Shown: positions 52,403-62,539 of the stretch, one piece after another
How the letters are laid out: every line of letters starts with the position of its first letter
How positions within the stretch are numbered: the first letter of the stretch is position 1
NCBI GenBank assembly: GCA_902512065.1
Contig: CABXHU010000004.1
Location: 1 to 64,000, forward strand
Direction: 5' to 3'
From: an uncultured Bacteroidota bacterium
GTDB taxonomy: Bacteria > Bacteroidota > Bacteroidia > Flavobacteriales > Flavobacteriaceae
DNA: 64,000 nt
The notes under the pieces: generated by a model
What the model was told of the DNA's origin: nothing
Seen by the model: only the letters and a program-made list of their open reading frames with translations
Database searches by the model: none
Program-made: the position numbers and the translations under genes

Positions 52403-53599
52403 CTATAATTCTAGGGATTTCAAAATATTATTACCCATCAAAATTTCAGAAGGATTTTCTAAGGCTTCCTTAATTGCCACTAGGAAGCCTACGCTCTCTC
52501 TACCATCAATAATTCTATGATCGTATGAAAGGGCTAAGTACATTACAGGTCTAATCTCAACTTTTCCATTAACAGCAATAGGTCGCTCAATAATATTGTG
52601 CATTCCTAAAATAGCACTTTGAGGTGGGTTAATAATTGGAGTGGATAACATACTCCCAAAAACTCCGCCATTAGAAATAGTAAATGTACCTCCAGTCATT
52701 TCATCCACTGTTATTTTTGAATCTCTTGCTCTTTCTGCAAGTGTTTTAACCTGAATCTCAATTTCTCTAAAAGACAATTTTTCTGCATGTCTAATTACAG
52801 GGACCATAAGTCCTTTTGGCCCTGAAACAGCAATACTAATATCACAATAATCATATGTTATCATTTCATTTCCATCTATCATTGAGTTTACAGCTGGAAA
52901 TTCTTTAAGTGCTCTAACGCATGCAAGAGTAAAAAAAGACATGAAGCCTAAGTTAACATCGTGTTTTGTTTTGAATTTTTCTTTATACTTTTTTCTTAGC
53001 GCAAAAATAGCAGACATATCTACCTCATTAAAAGTAGTTAACATTGCTGTTTCATTTTTTACACTAACTAATCTTTCTGCAACTTTTCTTCTTAAAAGAG
53101 ATAGTTTAGTTCTCTTTACATCTCTTTTTTCATTGCTTAAAGATCCCATTGATGGCTTAGCTATTAAAATATCTTGTTTAGTAACTCGCCCATCCTTTCC
53201 AGTTCCTGTAATATCGCTAATATTGAAGTTATTTTCAGCAACTATTTTTTTAGCTGCAGGACTTAAGATTTCTGATTTAGTAGTGCTAATAGGTTCTTCA
53301 ATTTTTGATAACACGATCTCGTCTTTAGATTCTGTTTTTGAAGATTTTCTAGCTTCACCTTCTTTAGAAGTGTCAATTAGACAAACTACTTGACCAACAT
53401 CTACTGCATCTCCTTCTTGAGCCTTTAATGTAATTACACCGTCTTCTTCTGCTGGCAATTCTAGTGTAGCTTTATCACTATCAAGCTCTGCTATAATTTG
53501 ATCTTTTTCTACATAGTCTCCATCACTAACTAGCCATGTTGCAATTTCTACCTCTGTTATTGATTCTCCCGGAGAGGGAACTTTCATTTCTAAAACCAT
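52403..53599 (-). CDS. sucB: Dihydrolipoyllysine succinyltransferase, E2 of 2-oxoglutarate dehydrogenase
   Basis: A 398-residue E2. The N-terminal lipoyl domain (about 1-77) has [13 protein letters not shown] with the lipoylated lysine K44. The peripheral subunit-binding domain (about 113-148) contains [33 protein letters not shown]. The catalytic domain ends with the active-site segment [19 protein letters not shown]. It forms the core that transfers succinyl groups to CoA in the TCA cycle. It is separated from sucA by an esterase gene. E3 is not in the window. Confidence 0.97.
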   Translation of the reverse strand: MVLEMKVPSPGESITEVEIATWLVSDGDYVEKDQIIAELDSDKATLELPAEEDGVITLKAQEGDAVDVGQVVCLIDTSKEGEARKSSKTESKDEIVLSKIEEPISTTKSEILSPAAKKIVAENNFNISDITGTGKDGRVTKQDILIAKPSMGSLSNEKRDVKRTKLSLLRRKVAERLVSVKNETAMLTTFNEVDMSAIFALRKKYKEKFKTKHDVNLGFMSFFTLACVRALKEFPAVNSMIDGNEMITYDYCDISIAVSGPKGLMVPVIRHAEKLSFREIEIQVKTLAERARDSKITVDEMTGGTFTISNGGVFGSMLSTPIINPPQSAILGMHNIIERPIAVNGKVEIRPVMYLALSYDHRIIDGRESVGFLVAIKEALENPSEILMGNNILKSLEL

Positions 53600-53662
53600 A
53601 AAACTTTAATTACTAGTTCTTAAAATTATTAATTTTCTATATAATATATCCTATTAATTACA

Positions 53663-54598
53663 TTAATTAATTAAGCCATTGAGATCATACATTGAAAAAA
53701 ACTCCCAAATTATTTCACTTGCAATTATATCCCTGTTGCCCCATGCTCCAAACCAATCATGTCCTCCTCCATCTACTCTATAGTGCCTTACCATAGTATT
53801 ATTGTTCCCATTTAAATATGTGATTTCTTGAACAGTTGAATTATCGAAAGTATATATATCTGGCATATCAGTTATCAAAGGCTCTGTACTACATGCATTA
53901 TGTGATCTCCAATAATCTACAACTGTATCTATGCCCATAGTCCATGCTTCATTACCACTATATGGAACAACTCCATCACTAGTCCCATGCATTTGAAGAA
54001 TAGAGATTGCCCGCTGTGGTTGACAACTATAAAAAGTTTGTGGTGTCATTGATCCTGTTACTGATGCAATTGCTGCAATTTTATCACTAAGCTGACAGGC
54101 TAGTAAAAAACTCAGATAACCTCCATTAGACATTCCTGTACTATAAATTCTTTCCGAATTTATTGAATAGTTTTCTGAAATATTTTCAATCAAAAAATCT
54201 GCAAATGCAACATCATCTACAATACTTGCAGTAGTCCATCCTCCAACATTCCAATGAGTAATTCCATTTAAAAAAGTTCCTTGAGGATATACTACTATAA
54301 AATTTTCTTCAGATGCAATATCATTAAACTCTGTATATTCCATTATAACCTGATTATTGCTTCCATAACCATGAAAACAAAAAAGCATAGGAACAGGTTC
54401 AGAAGGGTCGTAAGAATCTGGGACATAAATGTTAAATGATCTAAGTAGCCCATCAAATTCAATTTCATATTCCTGTAATCCATATTCTACTGGGATGACT
54501 GGATCCGTTGAATCTATAACATTTATTGGGTCCGGCACATCAACCGTTTCAGGCATGCAAGAAAAAATAAATATTAAAATAATTAAAACTCTTTTCAT
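53663..54598 (-). CDS. Secreted alpha/beta-hydrolase esterase lipoprotein (PHB depolymerase/feruloyl esterase-like)
   Basis: A 311-residue lipoprotein. The signal MKRVLIILIFIFSC ends with C14 as the lipid-attached residue. The fold resembles the LpqC/esterase-PHB family: FNIYVPDSYDPSEPVPMLFCFHGYG supplies the oxyanion side, GMSNGG carries the nucleophile S157, HGTSDGVVPY the acid D208, and the late GGGHDWFG the catalytic histidine. Family members hydrolyse short polyester, feruloyl or acetyl esters. It would act on the cell surface or in the periplasm. Its position between sucA (26 bp) and sucB (63 bp), on the same strand, is unusual because its function is unrelated to the TCA enzymes. Confidence 0.88.
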   Translation of the reverse strand: MKRVLIILIFIFSCMPETVDVPDPINVIDSTDPVIPVEYGLQEYEIEFDGLLRSFNIYVPDSYDPSEPVPMLFCFHGYGSNNQVIMEYTEFNDIASEENFIVVYPQGTFLNGITHWNVGGWTTASIVDDVAFADFLIENISENYSINSERIYSTGMSNGGYLSFLLACQLSDKIAAIASVTGSMTPQTFYSCQPQRAISILQMHGTSDGVVPYSGNEAWTMGIDTVVDYWRSHNACSTEPLITDMPDIYTFDNSTVQEITYLNGNNNTMVRHYRVDGGGHDWFGAWGNRDIIASEIIWEFFSMYDLNGLIN

Positions 54599-54624
54599 AA
54601 AATTTTTTATTATAAAATTAGAAG

Positions 54625-57384
54625 TTAATTTAAAATTTGATTGTTCTTTTCTACATCAAACACATAATCAATAACTTCTCTATGTCTTTTTTCAAATCTA
54701 ATAGAGCTTCCTGCAGCAGTTGCTCCATAATATCTTCTAGATGCAATTCTAAAATCCTTAGCTTCTTTTAAGTTCATTAATAAAAATCCATATACTCCCA
54801 TATTTCTTGGCTCCTCTTGAGCCCATACTATATCCGATGCATTAGCATACTTTCTTATAATAGATCTAATAATTTCTTTAGGTAAAGGGAATAGTTGTTC
54901 AATCCTAATAATGGCAACATTGTCTCTACCCAATCTTTCCTTTTCTTCTAATAAATCATAATAAAACTTCCCTGTGACAAATACTATAGTTTCAATTATC
55001 TTAGGATCTGCATTAGAATTATCAATTACTAGCTGAAATCCTCCTTTTGTGAATTCATCAACTGAAGAAATAGCTTTTGAATGTCTCAATAAACTTTTTG
55101 GGGTGAAAACTATTAGAGGTTTTCTATAATTGGTTTTCATTTGTCTCCTTAGCAAATGATACATGTTTGCTGGAGTAGTGCAATTTGCTACAAATACATT
55201 ATCCTTTGCACATAATTGTAAATATCTTTCAACTCTAGCAGAGGAATGTTCAGCGCCTTGGCCTTCATATCCATGAGGGAGTAACATTACAAGACCATTT
55301 TGTGTTTTCCATTTGTCTTCTCCAGAAAATATATATTGATCAATAATAATTTGTGCTCCATTACTGAAATCTCCAAACTGAGCTTCCCAAATAGTTAATG
55401 TATTTGGATTATTCATTGCGTATCCATATTCAAATCCAAGGACTCCATATTCTGAAAGCAAAGAATTATAAATTGAGAAGATTCCTTGATTTTCTGAGAT
55501 ATTATTATGTAATATTATTTCCTCTTCACTTTCCTCAGACTTGATTACAGAGTGTCTGTGTGAGAAGGTCCCGCGTTCAACATCTTGTCCAGATATTCTA
55601 ACATTAAATCCTTCTTCTAATAAACTACCATATGCCAAATGCTCTGCCATTGACCAATCTAATTTGTCATTGTTAAACATTTCAAGTCTAGAAGAGATTA
55701 ATTTTTTAATTTTGTTAATGAATTTTTTTTTCTTTGGTAATGTTGAAATAATTTCTGTAATTTTTTCTAATTTAAGTCTAGGATATGTAGTATTAACTGG
55801 CATCATCATTTCTTTCTGATTTGCTCTAGAAAAAGAATTCCACTCATCCTCCATAAAATCTGATATTTTTGTTTTTTTAACCTTTTTAGAATCCTTAAGT
55901 TGGTCTTCAAGCCAGTTTTTATATGTGATCTCTAAATCCTTTACATGTTTTTCATCAACCACCCCCTCACTAATTAATTTTTCAGCATATATTTTTTTTG
56001 GATTAGCATGTTTTGATATAATCTTATATAGTTTAGGCTGAGTAAATCTTGGTTCATCTCCTTCATTATGTCCATATTTCCTATAACCAAGCAAATCAAT
56101 AAAAACATCTCTTTTAAATTCCATTCTAAAATCTAAAGCAAATAAAATAGAATGGACTACAGACTCTACATCATCAGCATTGACATGCAATACAGGAGAT
56201 AAAGTTACTTTTCCAACATCAGTGCAATACGTACTTGATCTAGCATCTAAGTAATTCGTAGTAAAACCTATTTGATTATTAACTACAATATGTATTGTTC
56301 CGTCTGTCTTGTATCCATCAAGTTTAGACATCTGCACTAATTCATAAACAAGTCCCTGACCAGCAATAGCTGCATCTCCGTGGACAATGATAGGGAGAAC
56401 TTTTTCAAAATTTCTTGGAAATTGTGAGTCCTGTTTTGACCTTACAATTCCATTAACTATAGCCCCAACTGCTTCTAAATGAGACGGATTTGGAGCGATA
56501 TTTAAATTAATTTTTTTTCCTTTAATTGTTTCTCTATTGCTGGTCCATCCTAAATGATATTTAACATCTCCATCAAATATTTTTTCTTCATAATCTTTAC
56601 CTTCAAATTCACTAAAAATATTTTTGGCTGATTTTCCAAAAATATTAACTAGAGTACTTAGCCTTCCTCTATGAGCCATTCCCATAACAAACTCCTCAAC
56701 ACCTTTATCAGCTGCTATTTCAATTAAAATATCTAGGGCAGGGATTAATGATTCCCCTCCCTCTAATGAAAATCTCTTTTGGCCAACATATTTTGTATGT
56801 AAAAAATTCTCAAATGAAACTGCTTCTACAAGTTTTTCAAGCAATTGCTTCTTTTGGCTAGAAGATAATTTTGGGTGATTGTTATTAATATTTAACTTAT
56901 TTTGAATCCAATTTATTATCTCAGGATCTCTTATATACATATATTCGATTCCTATTGAATCACAATATATCTCCGTAAGATACCGAACTATAATACGAAG
57001 CGACTGTGGCCCAATACCTAAAATTTCACCTGCATTAAATACTGTATCTAAATCCTCATTTGATAAATCAAAATTTTCTATATCTAAAGAAGGAGTATAT
57101 ATTCTTCTATCTCTTACAGGATTTGTTTTAGTAAATAAATGGCCTCGAGATCTATATCCATCAATCAAGTTTATCACATTAAATTCTTTTTTAACATGAT
57201 CAGGAATTTGTGATGTAACACCTTCAACAATTTCTCCATCAAAAAGCTTGTTACTTCCAAAATCATATCCTTGAAAAAATGCTCTCCAGCTCGGCTCTAC
57301 TGAATCAGGGTCTTTTAAATATTGATCATATAAATCTGCAAAGAATGCAGTATGAGCGGCATTTAGAAAAGAAAAATTATCCAT
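54625..57384 (-). CDS. sucA: 2-oxoglutarate dehydrogenase E1 component
   Basis: A 919-residue thiamine-diphosphate enzyme that decarboxylates 2-oxoglutarate. The N-terminal E2-binding segment is FLNAAHTAFFADLYDQYLKDPDSVEPSWRAFF-like (about 4-35). Catalytic landmarks are VEEFVMGMAHRGRLSTLVNI, HGDAAIAGQGLVYE and the ThDP/magnesium site HIVVNNQIGFTTN. The C-terminal transketolase-like half has LLPHGYEGQGAEHSSARVERYLQL. Length is typical. It starts a minus-strand set with an esterase, sucB and tatD downstream. No clear TAnnTTTG promoter is seen in the 63 bp before it. Confidence 0.97.
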   Translation of the reverse strand: MDNFSFLNAAHTAFFADLYDQYLKDPDSVEPSWRAFFQGYDFGSNKLFDGEIVEGVTSQIPDHVKKEFNVINLIDGYRSRGHLFTKTNPVRDRRIYTPSLDIENFDLSNEDLDTVFNAGEILGIGPQSLRIIVRYLTEIYCDSIGIEYMYIRDPEIINWIQNKLNINNNHPKLSSSQKKQLLEKLVEAVSFENFLHTKYVGQKRFSLEGGESLIPALDILIEIAADKGVEEFVMGMAHRGRLSTLVNIFGKSAKNIFSEFEGKDYEEKIFDGDVKYHLGWTSNRETIKGKKINLNIAPNPSHLEAVGAIVNGIVRSKQDSQFPRNFEKVLPIIVHGDAAIAGQGLVYELVQMSKLDGYKTDGTIHIVVNNQIGFTTNYLDARSSTYCTDVGKVTLSPVLHVNADDVESVVHSILFALDFRMEFKRDVFIDLLGYRKYGHNEGDEPRFTQPKLYKIISKHANPKKIYAEKLISEGVVDEKHVKDLEITYKNWLEDQLKDSKKVKKTKISDFMEDEWNSFSRANQKEMMMPVNTTYPRLKLEKITEIISTLPKKKKFINKIKKLISSRLEMFNNDKLDWSMAEHLAYGSLLEEGFNVRISGQDVERGTFSHRHSVIKSEESEEEIILHNNISENQGIFSIYNSLLSEYGVLGFEYGYAMNNPNTLTIWEAQFGDFSNGAQIIIDQYIFSGEDKWKTQNGLVMLLPHGYEGQGAEHSSARVERYLQLCAKDNVFVANCTTPANMYHLLRRQMKTNYRKPLIVFTPKSLLRHSKAISSVDEFTKGGFQLVIDNSNADPKIIETIVFVTGKFYYDLLEEKERLGRDNVAIIRIEQLFPLPKEIIRSIIRKYANASDIVWAQEEPRNMGVYGFLLMNLKEAKDFRIASRRYYGATAAGSSIRFEKRHREVIDYVFDVEKNNQILN

Positions 57385-57447
57385 TATAAAAATTCCTATT
57401 TTTCAGATTATAAAGTTAATTAATATTAATTAAAAAGAGCAGAAAAA

Positions 57448-58422
57448 CTATATCTTCCTTTTCGTTAAAGCATCGCCAAAATTATGAAGAAATTCGTGTT
57501 TTTCTTTAGGCAAATCAAGTGAATCTAAAATTTTAAATGCAATATCCGTATACTTTTTTATTTCTAGGATAACCTCATTTTCAATATTGCAATCATTATA
57601 TATTTCTTTCACTAAAACTATTTTTTGTTGATTATCCTTGTGAGGGCTATTATATAAAGAGATTAAATTAGCTTTTATTTCATTAGAAACTAATTCAAGT
57701 GTTTTTAAATATAAAAATGTTTTCTTTTTCTCAATTATATCTCCACCAATTTTCTTTCCAAAATCATTTTCATTTCCATAACAATCAAGATAATCATCTT
57801 GCAATTGAAAAGCTATTCCTAAGTTCTTTCCAAAATCATAAATTTTTTCTTGCTGCTCCAAATTTGCATCAGCTATAATGGCGCCCATTTTCATTGCTGC
57901 CCCAATTAATTCTGCAGTTTTACATGTAATCATTAACAAGTATTCTTCAAGTGATGTTTCTTTTCTTTTTTCAAAATCAATATCTAATTGTTGTCCTTCG
58001 CAAACTCTTATTGCTGTTTTACTAAATAGTGATGCCATTGGAACAAAAATATCTGGCTCATAATTTTCAAATATCTGATATGCCAAAATTAGCATTACAT
58101 CACCAGATAAAATTCCTGTACTACTATTCCATTTTTTATGTACTGTAATATTGCCTCTTCTTAGATCAGCAGAATCCATTATATCATCATGAACTAAAGA
58201 AAAATTATGAAAAATTTCTCCTGCTAAAGCAGCATCTAATGCTTTAGCTGGTGATCCAGAAAAAATATCTGTACTGACCAAAGTTAATATCGGCCTAATC
58301 CTTTTCCCTTCAAGGCTTAATATATAATGAACTGGAGCATACAAGTTTTCCGGGACTGCACTTATAGTATATTTTTCTAAATGCTCTGTAAACATTTTAT
58401 GATATTCAGAAAGAGAAAGCAT
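57448..58422 (-). CDS. Polyprenyl (isoprenyl) diphosphate synthase
   Basis: A 324-residue trans-prenyltransferase that chains isopentenyl diphosphate onto an allylic primer. The first aspartate-rich motif is HDDIMD (78-83), followed by LRRG, and the second is QLQDDYLD (206-213). GKRIRP (39-44) binds pyrophosphate. Product length cannot be read with certainty. Candidates are farnesyl/geranylgeranyl diphosphate or the longer menaquinone side chain. It is divergent from aspS and precedes sucA by 63 bp. Confidence 0.93.
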   Translation of the reverse strand: MLSLSEYHKMFTEHLEKYTISAVPENLYAPVHYILSLEGKRIRPILTLVSTDIFSGSPAKALDAALAGEIFHNFSLVHDDIMDSADLRRGNITVHKKWNSSTGILSGDVMLILAYQIFENYEPDIFVPMASLFSKTAIRVCEGQQLDIDFEKRKETSLEEYLLMITCKTAELIGAAMKMGAIIADANLEQQEKIYDFGKNLGIAFQLQDDYLDCYGNENDFGKKIGGDIIEKKKTFLYLKTLELVSNEIKANLISLYNSPHKDNQQKIVLVKEIYNDCNIENEVILEIKKYTDIAFKILDSLDLPKEKHEFLHNFGDALTKRKI

Positions 58423-58518
58423 CTTATTTTATTATTTGGGTAAATGTATAATAAAATCCTAATTTAAAAAAGGCAATGAAAATTATAAAATATGGTAGAG
58501 TTATAAATAATATCTTAT

Positions 58519-58526
58519 TAAATTTG
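58519..58526 (+). promoter_or_regulatory. -7 element of aspS
   Basis: TAAATTTG matches TAnnTTTG and lies 18 bases before the ATG at 58545. No TTG element is seen at the expected upstream distance. Confidence 0.45.
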
Positions 58527-58544
58527 CAATTATAAACTAAGCTC

Positions 58545-60293
58545 ATGTATAGGACTCATAATTGTGGAGAAATAAGAAAATCTGAAATTGGGAAACAGGT
58601 TGTCCTTTCTGGATGGGTTCAAAAATTGCGAGATAAAGGATTTATGGTGTGGGTAGATCTTAGGGATAGGTATGGAATTTCGCAATTAATTTTTGATGAG
58701 CAAAGAACCAGTAAAGGCTTATTAAATCAAGCAAAATCATTAGGTCGAGAATTTGTTATACAAGTAAGCGGGGAGGTAATTGAAAGAGTTTCAAAAAATC
58801 AAAATATTGCAACTGGTGATGTTGAAATTTTAGTAAAAGATTTAGAAATTTTAAATAGCTCAACTACTCCACCCTTTACAATAGAAGACAATACGGATGG
58901 GGGCGAAGAATTAAGAATGAAATATAGATATTTGGATATTAGAAGGGAGCCAATCAAAAACAATTTAATATTAAGACATGAAATAACTCAGCAAGTCAGA
59001 AAATATCTTTCAGATAATTCATTTATAGAAGTTGAGACTCCATGCTTAATTAAATCTACTCCAGAAGGTGCAAGAGATTTTATTGTTCCCTCTAGAATTA
59101 ATGAAGGTGAATTTTATGCACTACCACAATCGCCTCAAACCTTTAAACAATTACTTATGGTTGCTGGCCTTGACAAATATTTTCAAATTGTAAAATGTTT
59201 TCGAGACGAAGATTTAAGAGCTGATCGTCAACCTGAATTTACTCAAATAGACTGTGAAATGGCCTTTGTTGAACAAGATGATATTCTAAAAACGTTTGAA
59301 GGACTTATAATTGATATTTTTAAAAAAATTAAGAATATTAATATTGATCCTTTCCCTAAAATGACATATGACCAAGCAATAGAGAGATATGGAACTGACA
59401 AGCCAGATACTAGATTTGGGATGGAATTTGTAGAATTAAACGATGTATCACAACATAAAGACTTTAATGTATTTAATTCTGCTGAATTAGTTGTTGGTAT
59501 TTCAATTACTGGAGGTAATTCAATGACAAGAAAAGAAATTGATAAATATATAGAATGGTTAAAAACTCCTCAGATTGGAGCAATGGGGATGGTATATATT
59601 AGATGCAATGATGATGGGGTCTATAAATCATCTGTAGATAAGTTTTATGATCAATCTGATCTTAAAAATATTGCTGATAAAACAAATTCAACTAAAGGGG
59701 ATATAATAATGGTATTATCTGGAGATAAAGATATAGTAAGGACACAACTTAGTGCGCTTAGACTTGAGATAGCTAAAAATCTAGGATTAAGAAATTCAGA
59801 AGAATATGCTCCTTTATGGGTTATAGATTTTCCATTACTAAGCTGGAATGAAGATGAAAAGAAGTTTCATGCAATGCATCATCCATTTACATCTCCCAAA
59901 CCTGATCAGATTGACCTATTGAAAAAAGATCCTGGATCGGTAAAAGCCAATGCATATGACTTAGTAATAAATGGAAATGAAATCGGGGGAGGTTCAATAA
60001 GAATTCATAATAAAAATATTCAACAAGAAATGTTTAATTGTCTTGGGTTTACAAAAAATGAAGCGGAAGAACAATTTGGATTTCTAATGAATGCTTTTAA
60101 ATACGGCGCTCCTCCTCATGGAGGTATAGCATTTGGTCTAGATAGATTAGTCGCAATACTGGGTGGAAGTGAAACCATTAGAGATTTCATTGCTTTTCCT
60201 AAAAATAATTCGGGGAGAGACATAATGATTGACTCACCATCAAAAATATCTAAAGAACAGCTTAAAGAACTCAAGCTTAAGCAAGACCTTTAA
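58545..60293 (+). CDS. aspS: Aspartyl-tRNA synthetase
   Basis: A 582-residue class IIb synthetase of the bacterial type. The N-terminal OB-fold (1-110) starts [32 protein letters not shown]. Motif 2 is [24 protein letters not shown], and the bacterial GAD insertion domain is at about 280-410. The C-terminus has [25 protein letters not shown] (motif 3). Length is normal. Divergent from the polyprenyl synthase gene and followed after 10 bp by a small membrane protein. Confidence 0.98.
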   Translation: MYRTHNCGEIRKSEIGKQVVLSGWVQKLRDKGFMVWVDLRDRYGISQLIFDEQRTSKGLLNQAKSLGREFVIQVSGEVIERVSKNQNIATGDVEILVKDLEILNSSTTPPFTIEDNTDGGEELRMKYRYLDIRREPIKNNLILRHEITQQVRKYLSDNSFIEVETPCLIKSTPEGARDFIVPSRINEGEFYALPQSPQTFKQLLMVAGLDKYFQIVKCFRDEDLRADRQPEFTQIDCEMAFVEQDDILKTFEGLIIDIFKKIKNINIDPFPKMTYDQAIERYGTDKPDTRFGMEFVELNDVSQHKDFNVFNSAELVVGISITGGNSMTRKEIDKYIEWLKTPQIGAMGMVYIRCNDDGVYKSSVDKFYDQSDLKNIADKTNSTKGDIIMVLSGDKDIVRTQLSALRLEIAKNLGLRNSEEYAPLWVIDFPLLSWNEDEKKFHAMHHPFTSPKPDQIDLLKKDPGSVKANAYDLVINGNEIGGGSIRIHNKNIQQEMFNCLGFTKNEAEEQFGFLMNAFKYGAPPHGGIAFGLDRLVAILGGSETIRDFIAFPKNNSGRDIMIDSPSKISKEQLKELKLKQDL

Positions 60294-60303
60294 AACATAG
60301 ATA

Positions 60304-60522
60304 ATGAAAATATTTATTTATGTAATATTTATTTCATCTATAATTCTGATTTTATCTGGCTATTTAATTGATGGAATTAATTCAGAAAAACTTATTGGGC
60401 TAGGAACAGTTCTGCTTTTTTTTATTGTAATTCCTTTGTTTCTGTATTATAGATGGAAAAATAAAAGTTTTAAAGATTTTATATTAAAAAATGATAATAT
60501 AAAAAATGGGAATAAACTATAG
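60304..60522 (+). CDS. Small two-helix membrane protein
   Basis: A 72-residue protein with two hydrophobic helices (about 2-22 and 31-50), a loop containing DGINSEKLIGLG and a basic C-terminus (YYRWKNKSFKDF). I do not recognise a named family. It starts 10 bp after aspS on the same strand, and its base composition resembles its neighbours, so it is probably a real co-transcribed gene. Function unknown. Confidence 0.7.
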   Translation: MKIFIYVIFISSIILILSGYLIDGINSEKLIGLGTVLLFFIVIPLFLYYRWKNKSFKDFILKNDNIKNGNKL

Positions 60523-60549
60523 ATCTACTACAGCTTATTTAAATAAAAT

Positions 60550-60570
60550 AATACTCTAGCAAAGAGTGTT
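60550..60570 (-). terminator. Possible weak terminator after tadA
   Basis: An 8-bp imperfect stem (60550-60557 with 60563-60570, including one G-T pair) and a 5-base loop lie 12 bases past the tadA stop. On the minus strand it is followed by a T-rich but interrupted run. Confidence 0.3.
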
Positions 60571-60581
60571 TAAATAAAAAA

Positions 60582-61031
60582 TTAGTTCATGTTTCTTCTA
60601 GTAATAAAGAATTTATCTAACATTTCTTTAGATTCATTTTCTAGTATACCGCTATTAACTTTTGTTTTAGGATGGAGCCTCCCCCCCATTGTTTTATATC
60701 CTCTATTAGAGTCTTTTACTGCATAAAATAAATTAGAAATTCTACTCCAATATAATGCCCCAGCACACATTTGACATGGCTCTAAAGTCACATACATTGT
60801 GCAACCATCAAGATATTTTCCCCCTAGAAAATTCTCAGCAGCAGTTATAGCTAGTATTTCAGCATGAGCCGTAACATCATTTAATGTCTCAGTTAAGTTA
60901 TGTGCTCTAGCTATTATTTGATTATCAATTACAATAACAGCTCCTATAGGAACTTCACCCTTTGTCAAAGCAATCTTTGCCTCCTCAATAGCCTTTGCCA
61001 TAAAATAGTTTTTATCGTATTCTAACTTCAT
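60582..61031 (-). CDS. tadA: tRNA-specific adenosine-34 deaminase
   Basis: A 149-residue zinc deaminase that converts A34 of tRNA-Arg(ACG) to inosine. The zinc ligands are H56 of HAE (E58 is the proton shuttle) and C86/C89 of PCQMC. The N-terminal AKAIEEAKIALTKGEVPIGAVIV and the C-terminal LHPKTKVNSGILENES segment fit TadA better than guanine or cytosine deaminases. It is 78 bp downstream of dgt on the same strand and convergent with the small gene after aspS. Confidence 0.92.
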   Translation of the reverse strand: MKLEYDKNYFMAKAIEEAKIALTKGEVPIGAVIVIDNQIIARAHNLTETLNDVTAHAEILAITAAENFLGGKYLDGCTMYVTLEPCQMCAGALYWSRISNLFYAVKDSNRGYKTMGGRLHPKTKVNSGILENESKEMLDKFFITRRNMN

Positions 61032-61109
61032 TAATATATTGTTCTATAATTATTTTGTTGTGAAAATACTGATGGCAGAAAAAATTCTATTTTAAATAAA
61101 AGTAAATTT

Positions 61110-62444
61110 TTAGTATTCATTAGCTGTTATTTTTTTGTAAATTAATAATGCTTGACTATCTGAAAAAGATGCAATATAATGACATATTTCTAATATTCGT
61201 GAGTATAGTTCTGGTTTGTTTATATCTACTGTATCAGGCAAAAGATTTAGGATTAACTTATCATAACTATTAGCATTTCCTGCATGCATATTATTAGCTG
61301 CTGTAATGTAGCTTTCTAATAATACACTTATAAGATTATAACCTGCAATTTCTTTTTCAATAACCTCCTTTGACTCATATATGTTCTCTACACTAATCTT
61401 AATAATATCAGAAATCTGAGCTTTATATTTACTTCGATCCAAAAGAGATGATTCAAATACTCCTTTTATTATTTTCTCTTCATTATTCATAAATATATCA
61501 ACACTCTCATTAATCAAAGTATTTATAGACAAGGCTCTTAAATAGCTTATTCTATCAGTAGTATTACTTAGTTGATGATACTTTTTTGTGTTTATTGAAT
61601 CTCTTACCAAATTAATCAAATATTCTAATGCAAATTCTTCTTCAATTAATCCAAGATTTATGCCATCCTCAAAATCAATTATTGTATAACAAATATCATC
61701 AGCTGCTTCTACTAAATATGCTAATGGATGTCTTGTATAGCTCCCTGTTGAATCTTTTGATAATCCAAGTTCTTGTGCTATTTCAGAAAATATTCTTACC
61801 TCAGACTGAAAGAACCCGTATTTCTTATGGGAAACATTTACAGTAGGTTTTATCGGAAGGGACCCCTTTGGATATTTTACAAAAGCTCCAAGTGTGGCAT
61901 AGCTTAATCTAAGACCTCCTTCTCTTCCAATTCTTGATTGTGTAAGGATTTTAAACCCATTCGCATTCCCTTCAAAATCACATAAATCTTGATACTGCTT
62001 CTTAGTTAAACTCCTAGAAAAATCTTTCCCCTTGCCAGATATAAAAAACTGTCCAATAGATTTTTCTCCAGAATGACCAAATGGTGGATTCCCAATATCA
62101 TGAGCTAATGATGCAGAAGCTACAATTGCTCCAAAATCATTAGCCTGATAGCCATGAACATCTCTTAAATCAGGATATTTTTCAAGAATTTTTAATCCTA
62201 CCTTCCTGCCTAAAGACCTTCCAACAACACTAACCTCTAAGCTATGGGTTAGCCTAGTATGGACAAAATCTTCATTTGACAAAGGGACTACCTGTGTCTT
62301 ATCTTGTAAGCTTCTAAATTCAGAAGAGAAAATTATTCTATCATAATCTACCTCAAAGCCAAGACGAATTTCATCTTGATCCTTTCTTTCCCTTTTTTGA
62401 GTATCTCCAAACCTTTTTAATGATAATAATTTTTCCCAGTTCAT
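61110..62444 (-). CDS. dgt: Deoxyguanosinetriphosphate triphosphohydrolase (dGTPase)
   Basis: A 444-residue HD-domain enzyme that hydrolyses dNTPs, chiefly dGTP, to the nucleoside and triphosphate. The metal ligands are visible as H67 (RLTHSLEV), H115-D116 (LAHDIGNPPFGHSGE) and the later YLVEAADDICYTIID aspartate. The N-terminal RDEIRLGFEVDYDRIIFSSEFRSL-type region is family-typical, as is the length. It is divergent from the porin gene, and a TAATTTTG -7 element (62499-62492) lies 48 bp upstream of its start, next to the Pho box. Confidence 0.94.
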   Translation of the reverse strand: MNWEKLLSLKRFGDTQKRERKDQDEIRLGFEVDYDRIIFSSEFRSLQDKTQVVPLSNEDFVHTRLTHSLEVSVVGRSLGRKVGLKILEKYPDLRDVHGYQANDFGAIVASASLAHDIGNPPFGHSGEKSIGQFFISGKGKDFSRSLTKKQYQDLCDFEGNANGFKILTQSRIGREGGLRLSYATLGAFVKYPKGSLPIKPTVNVSHKKYGFFQSEVRIFSEIAQELGLSKDSTGSYTRHPLAYLVEAADDICYTIIDFEDGINLGLIEEEFALEYLINLVRDSINTKKYHQLSNTTDRISYLRALSINTLINESVDIFMNNEEKIIKGVFESSLLDRSKYKAQISDIIKISVENIYESKEVIEKEIAGYNLISVLLESYITAANNMHAGNANSYDKLILNLLPDTVDINKPELYSRILEICHYIASFSDSQALLIYKKITANEY

Positions 62445-62491
62445 TTTTTATTTCCTGATTAGCAATATAACAATAATCTGTTAATAGATCT

Positions 62492-62499
62492 CAAAATTA
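62492..62499 (-). promoter_or_regulatory. -7 element of dgt
   Basis: TAATTTTG on the minus strand matches TAnnTTTG, and the predicted leader is about 43 bases. No TTG element is visible upstream. The Pho-box repeats (62511-62539) occupy that region. Confidence 0.4.
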
Positions 62500-62510
62500 T
62501 ATTTAACTAA

Positions 62511-62539
62511 TAACATTCTCTTAACATTAAGGTTACATT
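62511..62539 (+). promoter_or_regulatory. Pho box (PhoB-type direct repeats) before the porin-PiT operon
   Basis: Three direct repeats, TAACATT (62511-62517), TAACATT (62522-62528) and TTACATT (62533-62539), are spaced exactly 11 bp apart. This is the spacing of PhoB half-sites, with one per helical turn. A weak -7 element, GATCTTTG (62547-62554, one mismatch from TAnnTTTG), follows with 7 bases between, and no TTG element is present, as expected for an activator-dependent promoter. The downstream genes are a porin and a PiT phosphate permease. Confidence 0.75.
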
